Position numbers and translations under genes: made by a program
Part shown: positions 37,984 through 47,161 of the stretch, piece by piece
How positions within the stretch are numbered: the first letter of the stretch is position 1
How the letters are laid out: every line of letters begins with the position of its first letter
Assembly: GCA_964386795.1 (NCBI GenBank)
Contig: CAYLUE010000002.1
Location: 1 to 64,000 of the forward strand
Length of the DNA stretch: 64,000 nt
Origin: TMED108 sp964386795
GTDB lineage: Bacteria; Fidelibacterota; Marinisomatia; Marinisomatales; TCS55
Reading direction: 5' to 3'
Notes under the pieces: model-generated
The model's input: only the letters and a program-made list of their open reading frames with translations
The model's database searches: none
Told to the model about the DNA's origin: nothing

Positions 37984-38629
37984 ACTCAACACTCAAGCTA
38001 TCAATTATTTTCTCTTTTAGTTGGTATTTTTTAATAGCCAATATTTTTGATTGTATTTCATCGTTTACATACACCAAATCTTTAACAGTTCCTTTTTTAA
38101 AAACACCAACAATATAAAACACAACAAAACCAATGTCTTTCTCTAAAATAAAAGAAGAACCTGGGTTTGAATTAAAAATACGATCAGACATATTTTCACT
38201 TAGTTGTGTTTTTTTTAAAAAAACCCTTCGCGGTTTATGTTTTTTTATAACACCCGAAAATTTTTCGCTCTCCAAACCATTTCGATCCAACACGTTTTTT
38301 ATTTTAATAGCTGAACTTTTATCTTGTCCTTCAAACAACAACACCATCGCTTCATCACCCCGCCTTTTAAACTGCCCCCTGTTTTTATTATAATAACCAT
38401 CTATCTCTGCAACGGTTACCGAAACCCTACCCACCATCAAACTTTCAACGTATTTTGCAGCAACAATCTTTGTATTAAAGTCGTTTATTTTTGAGCGCAA
38501 AACCCCGTCTTTTAAAAACTGCGCCTCCTCAGCGGCTATAAAAACAGGGTTTGATCCTTGTTTGTTGGTGTCCAACAAACCACAAGAACAAACAAACAAC
38601 AAGGTTGTGTTTATAATTAAAAAACGCAT
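37970..38629 (-). CDS. Parvulin-like lipoprotein upstream of surA
   Basis: 219 residues. LIINTTLLFVCSC ends in Cys16 and reads as a lipoprotein signal. The rest resembles a SurA/PpiC layout with a degenerate rotamase part: VTVAEIDGYYNKNRGQFKRR, then a strand-helix series ending FVVFYIVGVF and a C-terminal helix. The active-site histidines of parvulins are not obvious. Overlap with surA and an 8 bp distance from mfd suggest it works with SurA in envelope folding. Annotated by analogy; function unproven. Confidence 0.65.
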   Translation of the reverse strand: MRFLIINTTLLFVCSCGLLDTNKQGSNPVFIAAEEAQFLKDGVLRSKINDFNTKIVAAKYVESLMVGRVSVTVAEIDGYYNKNRGQFKRRGDEAMVLLFEGQDKSSAIKIKNVLDRNGLESEKFSGVIKKHKPRRVFLKKTQLSENMSDRIFNSNPGSSFILEKDIGFVVFYIVGVFKKGTVKDLVYVNDEIQSKILAIKKYQLKEKIIDSLSVEYGKN

Positions 38630-38637
38630 ATTATAAA

Positions 38638-41600
38638 TTAATCAACCCGCACCCGAGAAAACAACACACCAAACGCAGCAACAAACGACACCAGCTCCAC
38701 CACCCTTATATTATTAAAAACAACCTTAAAACCTCGACCACCAGTCTCAAACTTGTGTTGTTTACCCCAACTGTTTGATAGGTTGGATATTTTTTTAATT
38801 AAAACATCAACATCTAAACCTAGCTCCCCACCTAAAAAAAACTCAACCACACCTTCTTTAATTAAACACTTTTTTATTGGTGTGGTAAAAAGCAAACACT
38901 GTATTTTTGAAACAATAAACAGGTTTTCAACAGAACCCCCAACCAGCCCAAACTGATCAATTAAACGCCCCCTTATTTCATCAACCTCTTTTGTTGTTTT
39001 AGCCAACCCCAGCTCTTGATAATAATACAACCGGTCTTGCGCTGAGGGCATATATTGTGAATCAATCAACGCCGGCCTATCAATTATTACCCTTGTAATA
39101 AACTCGTTTTTTGTGGTTTTTGCACCCCGCTCTTCTAATATTGCATCAGCAAGTATTTTATTATAAAGCTCCAACCCAACCTGAAGCATTTGACCGCTTT
39201 GTTCATAACCAAACATATTACCAGCCCCCCTAATTTCAAGATCTTTTATAGCAACACCATACCCAGAACCAAGGCTTGTGTAGTATTCCATTGTTTTTAA
39301 TCTTTGGTGAGCGTCTGGCAGTAGTTTTAGTTTTTTTGGAACACACAAATAACAATAAGCTTGTTGGTTTGCCCTGCCAACCCTACCACGTATTTGGTAT
39401 AATTGAGACAATCCAAAGTTTTGAGCATTGTTTACAATTATCGTATTTGCGTTTCTAACATCCAAGCCCGACTCTATAATGGTTGTACAAACCATTATAT
39501 CAACACGGTTGTTAAAAAACCCCAACACTGTTTTTTCTAAAGGACCGTTGGGCATTTGTCCATGAGCAGCCTCTATGGTTTTATCTGGGAAATAACTAGA
39601 CAACCTATCCACAACAAACGGCATACTCTCAATTTCATTATGAACAAAATATACTTGACCACCCCTATTCATTTCATAATCAACCTTGTTTTTTATATCT
39701 ACCCAATCAAACCGACTAATAAACGTTTTAATTGGTAATCTGTTTTGTGGTGGGGTTTCGATCTTGGAGGTGTCTCGAACACCAACCAACGACTGTTGTA
39801 GTGTTCTAGGTATTGGTGTTGCGGTCAACGTTAATACATCAACCTTGTTTTTTATTCTTCGAATTGCCTCCTTGTGTTTAACACCAAACCGATGTTCCTC
39901 ATCAACAATTAACAAACCCAACCGCTCAGTGTTTACATCATCACTCAACAACCTATGTGTTCCAACCAACAAATCAACACCACCATTATCTAGGTTGTTT
40001 AATATTTTTTTTTGATCCCCCCTAGTTTTAAACCTAGACAATAGCTCAACATTTACCCCAACAGGACCCAACCTATTAATACAAGTAATATAGTGTTGGT
40101 CAGACAACACGGTGGTTGGGGCAAGGAAAAACACCACACGACCAGATGTGATTGCTAATATAGCTGCCCGAATAGCTACCTCTGTTTTTCCAAAACCCAC
40201 ATCACCATATACCAACCTATCCATAGGTTTATCACCCATCATATCAGCGTAAACATCTTTAATAGAGCTGGACTGGTCCGGTGTTTCTGTGTATGGAAAA
40301 TCATTAATAACGCGCTGTATTATTTCATCATCACCAATATATTTATAACCCCGCGGCATTTGTTTTTGTTTATAGTTTTCAATTAAATGACCCACAACCT
40401 TCTCTACACTTTTTTTGGTAGTAAGTTTTTGTTTTTCCCAAAGGCCCGAGCCAAGCTTGGTTAGTTTGGGGGAGCCGCCACCCGGCCCGACGTATTTGTG
40501 AATTCGATCAAATTTATTTATTGGAACATAAACACTGGTACCACCAAGGTATTCTATTTTAATGTTTTCCTCACCAGTTTCTTTAGAACCAACAAAATCC
40601 AAACCCCTATATAAACCCAAACCATAATCCTGGTGGACCAACACATCACCCCACTTTATATCATCTAGTTTGAATACTTTTTTTTGTTTTACACCATCAA
40701 TTTTTGTCTCCTGCGGTTTTTGGGGTATTCCACTGTTTCCTATAAAAGCCGCCCCCAACTGTATTGATTTAATATTGTCATTAAAAAAACCACCACAATA
40801 TTCTATTGATTTGTTTTTTAGATCCACACCATTAACCCCGTTAAATATAAAAACACGACCAACCGCGCGTGCCAATTCCTCAGTTTTTTTATTTAACAAA
40901 CCAGCCGGAACGGTTTTGGAAATAATTTTTTCACAAAACAGCTCCAGCCTTGTGGTGTTAGCGGTGGTTTTTGGTTTGTTTTCAGACATTATGTATAATA
41001 TATATTTCAACCTATCACCATAAATGGTGTTTAGTTTACCGTCATGAGATTCGCTTAAACCGATTATTGGTTTATAAATTACTGTTTTATTGATTTTTTT
41101 TACAGACTCTTGGCTGGTTATATTGAATTTTCGCATTGAGGAAACGCTATTACCATCCAACTCAATTCTTATTGGTCTTTTTTGTAGCGTTGGAAAGATA
41201 TCTATTATGCCCCCCCTAACCGCATACATTTTTTTTGATACACACCAATCTGAATGGGTATAGCCCCAGCTATCTAATACACCAAACAGTTTTTTGGTGT
41301 TTAGTTTGTTGTTAATAGATATTTCCAGATCTTCTTTTTTGTTAGTTTGACTATCTACGATTAACCCCAACGAGTTTTTTGTTGCTAAATACATACCCTT
41401 TTTGTTTTTTTGTAAAGAACGACTTGCTATTTCAAACCGCTCCGACTCTATTGATGTAAACCCTTGTATGGTAAGGTTTGAATTGAGATAATCTGAAAAT
41501 TGGTGTACCTCAGATTTGTCTATATATTGTATGTTATTATTACAAATATCAAGGTAATTGTTGTCTTCAAAGACAACACCCAGGCTGTTGCCCAGCTTTG

Positions 41601-41730
41601 TATATATTGACTCGATTATCAATGAGCATAACTGTGGACTGTTTAATATTAATTCAGTCCTGTTTTTTTTGATAGAGTTAATTGTTTCTTTAATTATCTC
41701 TTGGTTTAATATGTGGTCTATTGGGCTCAT
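38638..41730 (-). CDS. mfd: Transcription-repair coupling factor
   Basis: Removes stalled RNA polymerase at DNA lesions and recruits UvrA. 1030 residues: an N-terminal UvrB-like part (somewhat short), an RNA-polymerase-interacting CarD-like domain (WGDVLVHQDYGLGLYRGL), a RecG-like helicase with Walker A GDVGFGKTE and DEEH box (VDEEHRFG), and TRG motif region. The coding strand is strikingly rich in G and T with many GTG/GTT/TTG codons. It lies 25 bp downstream of mnmG with a parS-like site in between. Confidence 0.95.
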   Translation of the reverse strand: MSPIDHILNQEIIKETINSIKKNRTELILNSPQLCSLIIESIYTKLGNSLGVVFEDNNYLDICNNNIQYIDKSEVHQFSDYLNSNLTIQGFTSIESERFEIASRSLQKNKKGMYLATKNSLGLIVDSQTNKKEDLEISINNKLNTKKLFGVLDSWGYTHSDWCVSKKMYAVRGGIIDIFPTLQKRPIRIELDGNSVSSMRKFNITSQESVKKINKTVIYKPIIGLSESHDGKLNTIYGDRLKYILYIMSENKPKTTANTTRLELFCEKIISKTVPAGLLNKKTEELARAVGRVFIFNGVNGVDLKNKSIEYCGGFFNDNIKSIQLGAAFIGNSGIPQKPQETKIDGVKQKKVFKLDDIKWGDVLVHQDYGLGLYRGLDFVGSKETGEENIKIEYLGGTSVYVPINKFDRIHKYVGPGGGSPKLTKLGSGLWEKQKLTTKKSVEKVVGHLIENYKQKQMPRGYKYIGDDEIIQRVINDFPYTETPDQSSSIKDVYADMMGDKPMDRLVYGDVGFGKTEVAIRAAILAITSGRVVFFLAPTTVLSDQHYITCINRLGPVGVNVELLSRFKTRGDQKKILNNLDNGGVDLLVGTHRLLSDDVNTERLGLLIVDEEHRFGVKHKEAIRRIKNKVDVLTLTATPIPRTLQQSLVGVRDTSKIETPPQNRLPIKTFISRFDWVDIKNKVDYEMNRGGQVYFVHNEIESMPFVVDRLSSYFPDKTIEAAHGQMPNGPLEKTVLGFFNNRVDIMVCTTIIESGLDVRNANTIIVNNAQNFGLSQLYQIRGRVGRANQQAYCYLCVPKKLKLLPDAHQRLKTMEYYTSLGSGYGVAIKDLEIRGAGNMFGYEQSGQMLQVGLELYNKILADAILEERGAKTTKNEFITRVIIDRPALIDSQYMPSAQDRLYYYQELGLAKTTKEVDEIRGRLIDQFGLVGGSVENLFIVSKIQCLLFTTPIKKCLIKEGVVEFFLGGELGLDVDVLIKKISNLSNSWGKQHKFETGGRGFKVVFNNIRVVELVSFVAAFGVLFSRVRVD

Positions 41731-41738
41731 ACTAATAT

Positions 41739-41754
41739 GGTTTCACGTGAAACA
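41739..41754. promoter_or_regulatory. parS-like site between mnmG and mfd
   Basis: GGTTTCACGTGAAACA differs from the bacterial parS consensus TGTTTCACGTGAAACA only at the first base; the inner 14 bases are a perfect palindrome. ParB binds such sites near the origin to segregate chromosomes. It lies in the 25 bp between the mnmG stop and the mfd start. Confidence 0.85.
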
Positions 41755-41755
41755 T

Positions 41756-43630
41756 TTATTTTATTAACATGATTGACAGTATAGATATGTCTGCTGGTGT
41801 TATACCAGATATTCTCATTGCTTGCCCCAAGCTTTCTGGTCTTATTTTATTTAGCTTTTCTTTTCCTTCGTTTGAAATACTTTTTATGTTGAGATAATCA
41901 AATGTTTTAGGAATTTTTATGTGCTCGTTTTTCTTAAGTCTTTTTATTTCTTTTAGTTGTCGCGCTATATATCCCGCATATTTGATCCTTGCTTCTACCT
42001 CTATTAATACTTCATTTATAAAAGCCTTATTCACCTTGTTTGTCTTTAGGTTTTTATTAATATAATTATTTATGATATCTATACTTACGTTGGGTCTTTT
42101 TAATATTTCTTTATATGGTTTTGTTGAGCTGATTTTGCTCTCATTTACAGTTTTAAGAACCGCGTTTATTTCTTCTGGCGTTGCTTTGGATTCTAATGCA
42201 AGCTCGTACTCACCAATAAGATGTAAAACACTATTGATGTTATCCGCTTCTTTCTTTGATAACAGTTTATGTTTTGTGCTTTTGTCTATTAGTCTAGCAT
42301 GTGCGTTTGAAAACCTCAATAGTATTCTGTACTCTGCTCGAGACGTAAACATTCTATAGGGTTCGTCAGTATCTTTTGTAATTAAATCATCAATCATAAC
42401 GCCTATATAAGCCTCATCTCGATTTAGAATTAATGGATTTGTGTTTTGTATATAATGTTTGGCATTTAACCCCGCTATTAAGCCTTGAGCAGCAGCTTCC
42501 TCATATCCTGATGTTCCATTTATTTGTCCTGCAAAAAACAACCCAGCTATATCTTTTGTCTCCAGCGTTGACTTTAATTGCGATGGTAGCAGGTAATCAT
42601 ACTCTACCGCATACCCGGGTCGTAAAAACTGGACGCTTTCAAGACCATCAATAGATCTTAGGGCTTCTAGCTGTACATATTCGGGCAGGCTTGTTGAAAA
42701 CCCGTTTACATAAATCTGATTAGATTTAAACCACTCTGGTTCTAAAAAAAGCATATGTGTATCGTGGTGGCTAAACCTGTGAATCTTATCCTCGATAGAA
42801 GGGCAATATCTTGGTCCCACACCCCCAACATCCCCTGAAAACATTGGGCTTTTATTCAAGTTTTCCTGAATAATTTCTTTACACTGAATTGTTGTGTAGA
42901 CCGTATGGCATGGTATGTTTTTTGGTTTAAAGTCAACCGTGCTATAAGAGAAGGGAATAGCGTCGTTATCTCCCGGTGCTAGTTTTAATTTGCTCCAATT
43001 TATTGTTGAGGCATCTAACCTTGGAGGTGTTCCCGTTTTAAGCCTACCAGATTTAAAACCCAGCGCTAGTAGTGATTCGGTAATTCCCTCAGCAGCGCTT
43101 TCACCCATTCTTCCAGCGCGAATCTTTTTTTGACCAACATGAACCAATCCATTTAAAAACGTTCCACAGGTTAGAACGGCTGACTTACAATGAATTAATT
43201 GTCCATCACGTAAAACTACACCAACTACAACACCATTGATGATTTCTAAATTGACAACCTCGCCCTTAATAATAGATACACTATCAGCATCTGATATAGT
43301 ATCCGATATAAACGATTCATAGGCGCGCTTATCAACCTGTGCGCGAGGGGACCAAACCGATTTACCTTTAGATTTATTAAGTATTTTATATTGCAGGGCG
43401 CTATGATCGGTTGTTTTTGGCATAATACCGCCCAGGACATCCATCTCTTTTACAATTTGACCCTTTGCAAGGCCACCAATGGCCGGATTACAAGACATGC
43501 GCCCAATAGCTACCGGGTCAATCGTAACCAGGGCTGTATGTATACCAAACTTATTTAACATCAACGCGGATTCTACTCCCGCGTGGCCCGCACCACAGAC
43601 GACAACATCATATTTGTTATCAGGTTTCAC
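41756..43630 (-). CDS. mnmG: tRNA uridine 5-carboxymethylaminomethyl modification enzyme MnmG (GidA)
   Basis: FAD protein that with MnmE modifies U34 of certain tRNAs. FAD site GAGHAG (13-18), MSCNPAIGGLAKGQ, GTFLNG, the family motifs RLKTGTPPR and GYEEAAAQGLIAG, and a C-terminal helical domain. 624 residues, normal. The start is a GTG (43628-43630) that lies inside a parS-like palindrome. It follows mnmE after 6 bp. Confidence 0.97.
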   Translation of the reverse strand: MKPDNKYDVVVCGAGHAGVESALMLNKFGIHTALVTIDPVAIGRMSCNPAIGGLAKGQIVKEMDVLGGIMPKTTDHSALQYKILNKSKGKSVWSPRAQVDKRAYESFISDTISDADSVSIIKGEVVNLEIINGVVVGVVLRDGQLIHCKSAVLTCGTFLNGLVHVGQKKIRAGRMGESAAEGITESLLALGFKSGRLKTGTPPRLDASTINWSKLKLAPGDNDAIPFSYSTVDFKPKNIPCHTVYTTIQCKEIIQENLNKSPMFSGDVGGVGPRYCPSIEDKIHRFSHHDTHMLFLEPEWFKSNQIYVNGFSTSLPEYVQLEALRSIDGLESVQFLRPGYAVEYDYLLPSQLKSTLETKDIAGLFFAGQINGTSGYEEAAAQGLIAGLNAKHYIQNTNPLILNRDEAYIGVMIDDLITKDTDEPYRMFTSRAEYRILLRFSNAHARLIDKSTKHKLLSKKEADNINSVLHLIGEYELALESKATPEEINAVLKTVNESKISSTKPYKEILKRPNVSIDIINNYINKNLKTNKVNKAFINEVLIEVEARIKYAGYIARQLKEIKRLKKNEHIKIPKTFDYLNIKSISNEGKEKLNKIRPESLGQAMRISGITPADISILSIMLIK

Positions 43631-43638
43631 GTGAAACT
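43623..43638. promoter_or_regulatory. parS-like site overlapping the mnmG start
   Basis: GGTTTCACGTGAAACT: the inner 14 bases GTTTCACGTGAAAC are the parS palindrome, with the two outermost bases off consensus. The mnmG GTG start codon is the centre of the palindrome and the mnmE stop codon touches its edge, so the site fills the whole junction between the two genes. Confidence 0.82.
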
Positions 43639-44959
43639 ATTTACCAACACACAAATTATCAAATACATGATTTAAGATATCGTCAGGCGAGGTTTTACCA
43701 AGTAGGGTCTCAATTTCATCAAGGGCAGTACGCAGCTCAAAAGCAACAAGTTCCATATTTGGTGTTTTTACACTCATAAGCTCATACGCGCGCCGTGATG
43801 CATCTACAGATTGAATGAGCGACCGCTGTTGGCGTTTAGTTGTTAGGTGTGGGGTAGTGGTAGATATGGGTTTAATAGATAGTGTTTTTTTAATTTTTTT
43901 CAATAAAATATCTACATTTTTACCTGTTTTTGCTGATATATGTATAATAGAATCATTTGTATTAACTATTTTGTGTAAGTCAATTTTGTTCAAAATATGT
44001 ATTGTTGGCGCATCAAATTGTTCCAATTTACTAGTATTGGGGTCATCATTGATATGTAGCACCAGATCAGCAAACTTAATTTCACGATTTGTTTTGTCGA
44101 TTCCCATTTTTTCTATTTTATCGTCGGTGGTGTGCACACCTGCAGTGTCAATGTATTTTATTGGAACCCCATCAATAACCATTAAGGTTTCTATAATATC
44201 TCTGGTTGTACCAGGCTCAGCGCTTACTATAGCCTTATCGAAACCCGAAAGGTAATTTAAGAGCGTTGACTTGCCAACGTTTGGTTTGCCTGTAATTACT
44301 ACCCTAATTCCATCATTTATCAACTTTCCAGCGCTAAACGTTGATAAAAGCGTATCAATTTGTGTTATTATATCAACCATTGAATCCCGACACTGGTTGT
44401 AAAAACTTTGTTTTATTTCATCTTCTGAAATATCTATTGCGTGTTCAATGCTAGAAAGTTGTGTTATTATTTGATTGGAAATTGATTTAATGCTTGATGA
44501 AAGCGTTCCGTTTAGTGTGTTTGTATGTATTTTTGCGGCAACTTCTGTTTTAGATTTTATTAGGGCACCAACAGCTTCAGCCTGTAGTATATCAACTTTT
44601 CCATTAATAAACGCTCTTTTAGTGAACTCGCCGGGGTTAGCAAGCCGTGCACCGTTTTCTAATATGAGATCCATTATCATATCTACTAGGGATGGGTTTC
44701 CGTGGCATGATATTTCAACTAAATCATCACCTGTATATGAACGCGGATTCTTATAATAAGTTATTAAGCACCGATCTAGTGAATTGCCCCTGGAGTCGTA
44801 TAGGTATAATAGGGTGGGGGTTCTATTTTTTAGTGTAGTACCCTTTGAAATGGTTTTAATTATAGCTATTGCTTTTGGACCGTTTAGCCTTATTAGTGCA
44901 ATTCCACTATGGCCATATGGAGTAGCGGGGGCCACAAATGTAGCATCCCCATGGTTCAT
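43637..44959 (-). CDS. mnmE: tRNA modification GTPase MnmE (TrmE)
   Basis: Partner of MnmG in U34 modification. N-terminal tetrahydrofolate-binding domain (FVAPATPYGHSGIALIRLNG; SCHGNP), a helical domain interrupted by a G domain with G1 GKPNVGKST near 220, G3 DTAG and G4 NKID, and the C-terminal CVGK whose Cys is catalytically important in the family. 440 residues. Its start overlaps the yidC stop by 4 bp. Confidence 0.95.
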   Translation of the reverse strand: MNHGDATFVAPATPYGHSGIALIRLNGPKAIAIIKTISKGTTLKNRTPTLLYLYDSRGNSLDRCLITYYKNPRSYTGDDLVEISCHGNPSLVDMIMDLILENGARLANPGEFTKRAFINGKVDILQAEAVGALIKSKTEVAAKIHTNTLNGTLSSSIKSISNQIITQLSSIEHAIDISEDEIKQSFYNQCRDSMVDIITQIDTLLSTFSAGKLINDGIRVVITGKPNVGKSTLLNYLSGFDKAIVSAEPGTTRDIIETLMVIDGVPIKYIDTAGVHTTDDKIEKMGIDKTNREIKFADLVLHINDDPNTSKLEQFDAPTIHILNKIDLHKIVNTNDSIIHISAKTGKNVDILLKKIKKTLSIKPISTTTPHLTTKRQQRSLIQSVDASRRAYELMSVKTPNMELVAFELRTALDEIETLLGKTSPDDILNHVFDNLCVGK

Positions 44960-46602
44960 TTTTTTAGTGATATACCCAAACCGGTAGGATTGGGGTTTGG
45001 TATTAAATATTTCTGTTGAATAATAGATAGTAGATTAAAAACGAAATAATACAGATTTAACCCTGATGGAAAACGATAAAATAGAAACAAAAAGAATACA
45101 TTCATTACATACATCATTGTTTTTTGTTGTGAATCTGCATTAGGAGCCGCCATCATTTTTTGTTGAATGAACATGGTAGAGCCCATTAATACTGGAAGTA
45201 TATTAATGGGAAACCCACCAATTTCAAATAGTGTGTCTGGAACACTAAGATCAGATATCCATCCAAAAAATGGTGCACCCCTAAATTCTATTTTTGATCT
45301 AAATATTGAAAAGACCGATACTAGAATAGGCATTTGAATTAACATTGGCAAGCAACCACCCATAGGGTTTGCGCCTGAATTCTTATAGAGCTCCATTTGG
45401 GCCCTGCTCATTTTCTGGGGGTCGTTTTTATACTTCTCTTTTAATTTTTGAATCTCTGGTGCTAGTGATTGCATTTTTCTAGTAGACTCAAAAGTTTTTA
45501 CAGTAAGCGGGTTAAGTAACAGTTTTATTAAAAAAGCGAATAGAATCACCACTATTCCGTAGTTTGGTATAATTGTATACATTTTTGTTAAGAGCCAGCT
45601 TATCACCTGCCCAATGGGTCGAAACAGCGCCCAGCCCAAATCGACATTGGACTCTAGCCCAACATTGAAATCACGCAAACTATTGTAGTCTAACGGACCA
45701 AGGTAAACGGTATATTGATTAGCGCTATTTGTGGATTGTGTGATTTGAGTATCATAGATTGGTTTATCATTTATCAGTTCGCTCTCAACCTGGGCCGCTA
45801 TACCCGGCTCACTCGGAATGATTGCTGATATAAAATATTTTGTTTTAATTGCAGACCACAAAGTTGAGCCGTTTTGCGACTCAACGGTGCTTTTACCTTT
45901 TCTAGGCTTAGAGCCCATTTGTTCCCCACCAAGCGAAGCATATCCCACAAAAAATAAATAATCATTTGAAAGGTCTTTTTCTGTTGCTGGCATTCCACCG
46001 TTCCAATTCAAAGTATATTGATTTCTTGAAACAAATCTCGATGGGTTTTCAAAAGCTATATCAACATCAATATTGTAGGAATCCGGATAAAATGTATATT
46101 TTTTTGTAACTGCTTGTCCAGAGTACCGCGTTTTAAACGTAAGTGTTTTTTCTCCGCGGTCAACCCTTATTTTATTAGTGTTTCCCACTACACTCCAGTT
46201 ATTATCTAGCAATATTCTATCGCCATCTACGGAAACAAACCCAATAGCCATATTGTTTGAGTTATCATCATCTATCAGATTCACAAGCTGATTATTATGG
46301 TCTTTATAATTATAAAGCTTAAAACCCGTAAAGGACCCACCGTTTTTATTGCTCAAGCTTAAATCATATAGATTCGTTGTAACGTTGATGGTTTTTAAGG
46401 GAGTTGAGCTATTCGGAGATGGGGTGTTGACCAGAGGATCTGTGGTTGGGGAATCAACAATATCATTTTGAATCTCGCTTTGTTGGGGCTCGCTAAACGA
46501 CCCAACAGCTGAAGAGGTAGGGGCAACAATGCTCATATACCACGGATAAAGGACAATGATAAACCCAATTAAAAGAAATGCTAATAATGTTTGTCTATCC
46601 AT
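44956..46602 (-). CDS. yidC: Membrane protein insertase YidC
   Basis: Inserts and folds inner-membrane proteins with or without SecYEG. An N-terminal transmembrane segment (LLAFLLIGFIIVLYPWYMSI), a large periplasmic domain (about 60-330) and the conserved five-helix core beginning near 340 (GIVVILFAFLIKLLLNPLT; NPMGGCLPMLIQMPIL). 548 residues, the diderm type. It lies 3 bp after yidD. Confidence 0.96.
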   Translation of the reverse strand: MDRQTLLAFLLIGFIIVLYPWYMSIVAPTSSAVGSFSEPQQSEIQNDIVDSPTTDPLVNTPSPNSSTPLKTINVTTNLYDLSLSNKNGGSFTGFKLYNYKDHNNQLVNLIDDDNSNNMAIGFVSVDGDRILLDNNWSVVGNTNKIRVDRGEKTLTFKTRYSGQAVTKKYTFYPDSYNIDVDIAFENPSRFVSRNQYTLNWNGGMPATEKDLSNDYLFFVGYASLGGEQMGSKPRKGKSTVESQNGSTLWSAIKTKYFISAIIPSEPGIAAQVESELINDKPIYDTQITQSTNSANQYTVYLGPLDYNSLRDFNVGLESNVDLGWALFRPIGQVISWLLTKMYTIIPNYGIVVILFAFLIKLLLNPLTVKTFESTRKMQSLAPEIQKLKEKYKNDPQKMSRAQMELYKNSGANPMGGCLPMLIQMPILVSVFSIFRSKIEFRGAPFFGWISDLSVPDTLFEIGGFPINILPVLMGSTMFIQQKMMAAPNADSQQKTMMYVMNVFFLFLFYRFPSGLNLYYFVFNLLSIIQQKYLIPNPNPTGLGISLKK

Positions 46603-46605
46603 GCA

Positions 46606-46836
46606 TTACCTAGGTACGGGGTCTGCGCCGCCCTTATGAAAGGGGTGGCACTTTACTATTCGTTTACATAGCAATAAAATACCCCTAATAAACCCATGTT
46701 TTTTTAAAGCATCAACGCCATACTCTGAGCAGGTTGGGTGAAACCTGCACGTTGCCCCCAGCAGGGGAGATATGCTTATTTGATATAGCTTAATTAGGCC
46801 AATTAAAATATTTGATAAATATTTATTTAAATTCAT
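46606..46836 (-). CDS. yidD: Membrane protein insertion efficiency factor YidD
   Basis: 76 residues from the ATG at 46836; a longer frame (to 46935) is only rpmH read in another frame. The family core ISPLLGATCRFHPTCSEYG followed by HGFIRGILLLCKRIVKCHPF and the GADPVP ending is unmistakable. It works with YidC at the inner membrane. It starts 10 bp after the rpmH stop, so no rnpA separates the two as it usually does. Confidence 0.93.
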   Translation of the reverse strand: MNLNKYLSNILIGLIKLYQISISPLLGATCRFHPTCSEYGVDALKKHGFIRGILLLCKRIVKCHPFHKGGADPVPR

Positions 46837-46846
46837 AGACGTACTA

Positions 46847-46981
46847 TTATGCAGACAAAACTTTTCTGCCCTTTTTACGTCTTCTTGACAAGACACGCTT
46901 TCCGCCAACGCTAGACATTCTCTCGCGAAAACCATGCTTGTTCTTTCTTTTTCTTTTACTTGGTTGATAAGTTCGCTTCAT
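46847..46981 (-). CDS. rpmH: Ribosomal protein L34
   Basis: A 44-residue protein read from the minus strand: MKRTYQPSKRKRKNKHGF at the start, then RERMSSVGGKRVLSRRRKKG and a KVLSA end, the standard L34 sequence. A strong GGAGG ribosome-binding site (46987-46991) precedes the ATG by five bases. First gene of the rpmH-yidD-yidC-mnmE-mnmG-mfd series and divergent from dnaA. Confidence 0.97.
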   Translation of the reverse strand: MKRTYQPSKRKRKNKHGFRERMSSVGGKRVLSRRRKKGRKVLSA

Positions 46982-47033
46982 TATTACCTCCGAAATTTGC
47001 CGAGGAAATTACTTATTTTTATTGTATCGACCA

Positions 47034-47063
47034 ATTAAAACACCGGATTGGATGTTTTGCCAA
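47034..47063 (-). promoter_or_regulatory. Possible sigma-70-type promoter for rpmH
   Basis: Reading the minus strand, TTGGCA (47058-47063) and TTTAAT (47034-47039) are separated by 18 bases, about 50 bp before the rpmH start codon. Two weak consensus boxes in AT-rich DNA can occur by chance, so confidence is low. Confidence 0.35.
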
Positions 47064-47134
47064 AATATCCAATATTTTTAGAAAAGTTGATTGTGTTGCA
47101 TTAATAAACCACCATAATTTGATAATAAATCAAT

Positions 47135-47154
47135 TGTGGAAAACCTGTGGAAAA
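47135..47154 (+). promoter_or_regulatory. Two DnaA-box-like sites at the dnaA start
   Basis: TGTGGAAAA occurs at 47135-47143 and 47146-47154, 11 bp (one helical turn) apart, just ahead of the dnaA ATG. Each is one base from the TGTGGATAA box. They are positioned for DnaA to regulate its own transcription; they could also be part of a second origin element. Confidence 0.6.
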
Positions 47155-47161
47155 CAAATTA

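Noticed and set aside
43815..44255. 146-codon plus-strand frame opposite mnmE
   Set aside because: Antisense shadow of the mnmE G domain; no recognisable domain and no ribosome-binding context.
46837..46935. Longer N-terminus of YidD
   Set aside because: The extra residues are rpmH read in another frame; family YidD proteins start at the MNLNKYL position.
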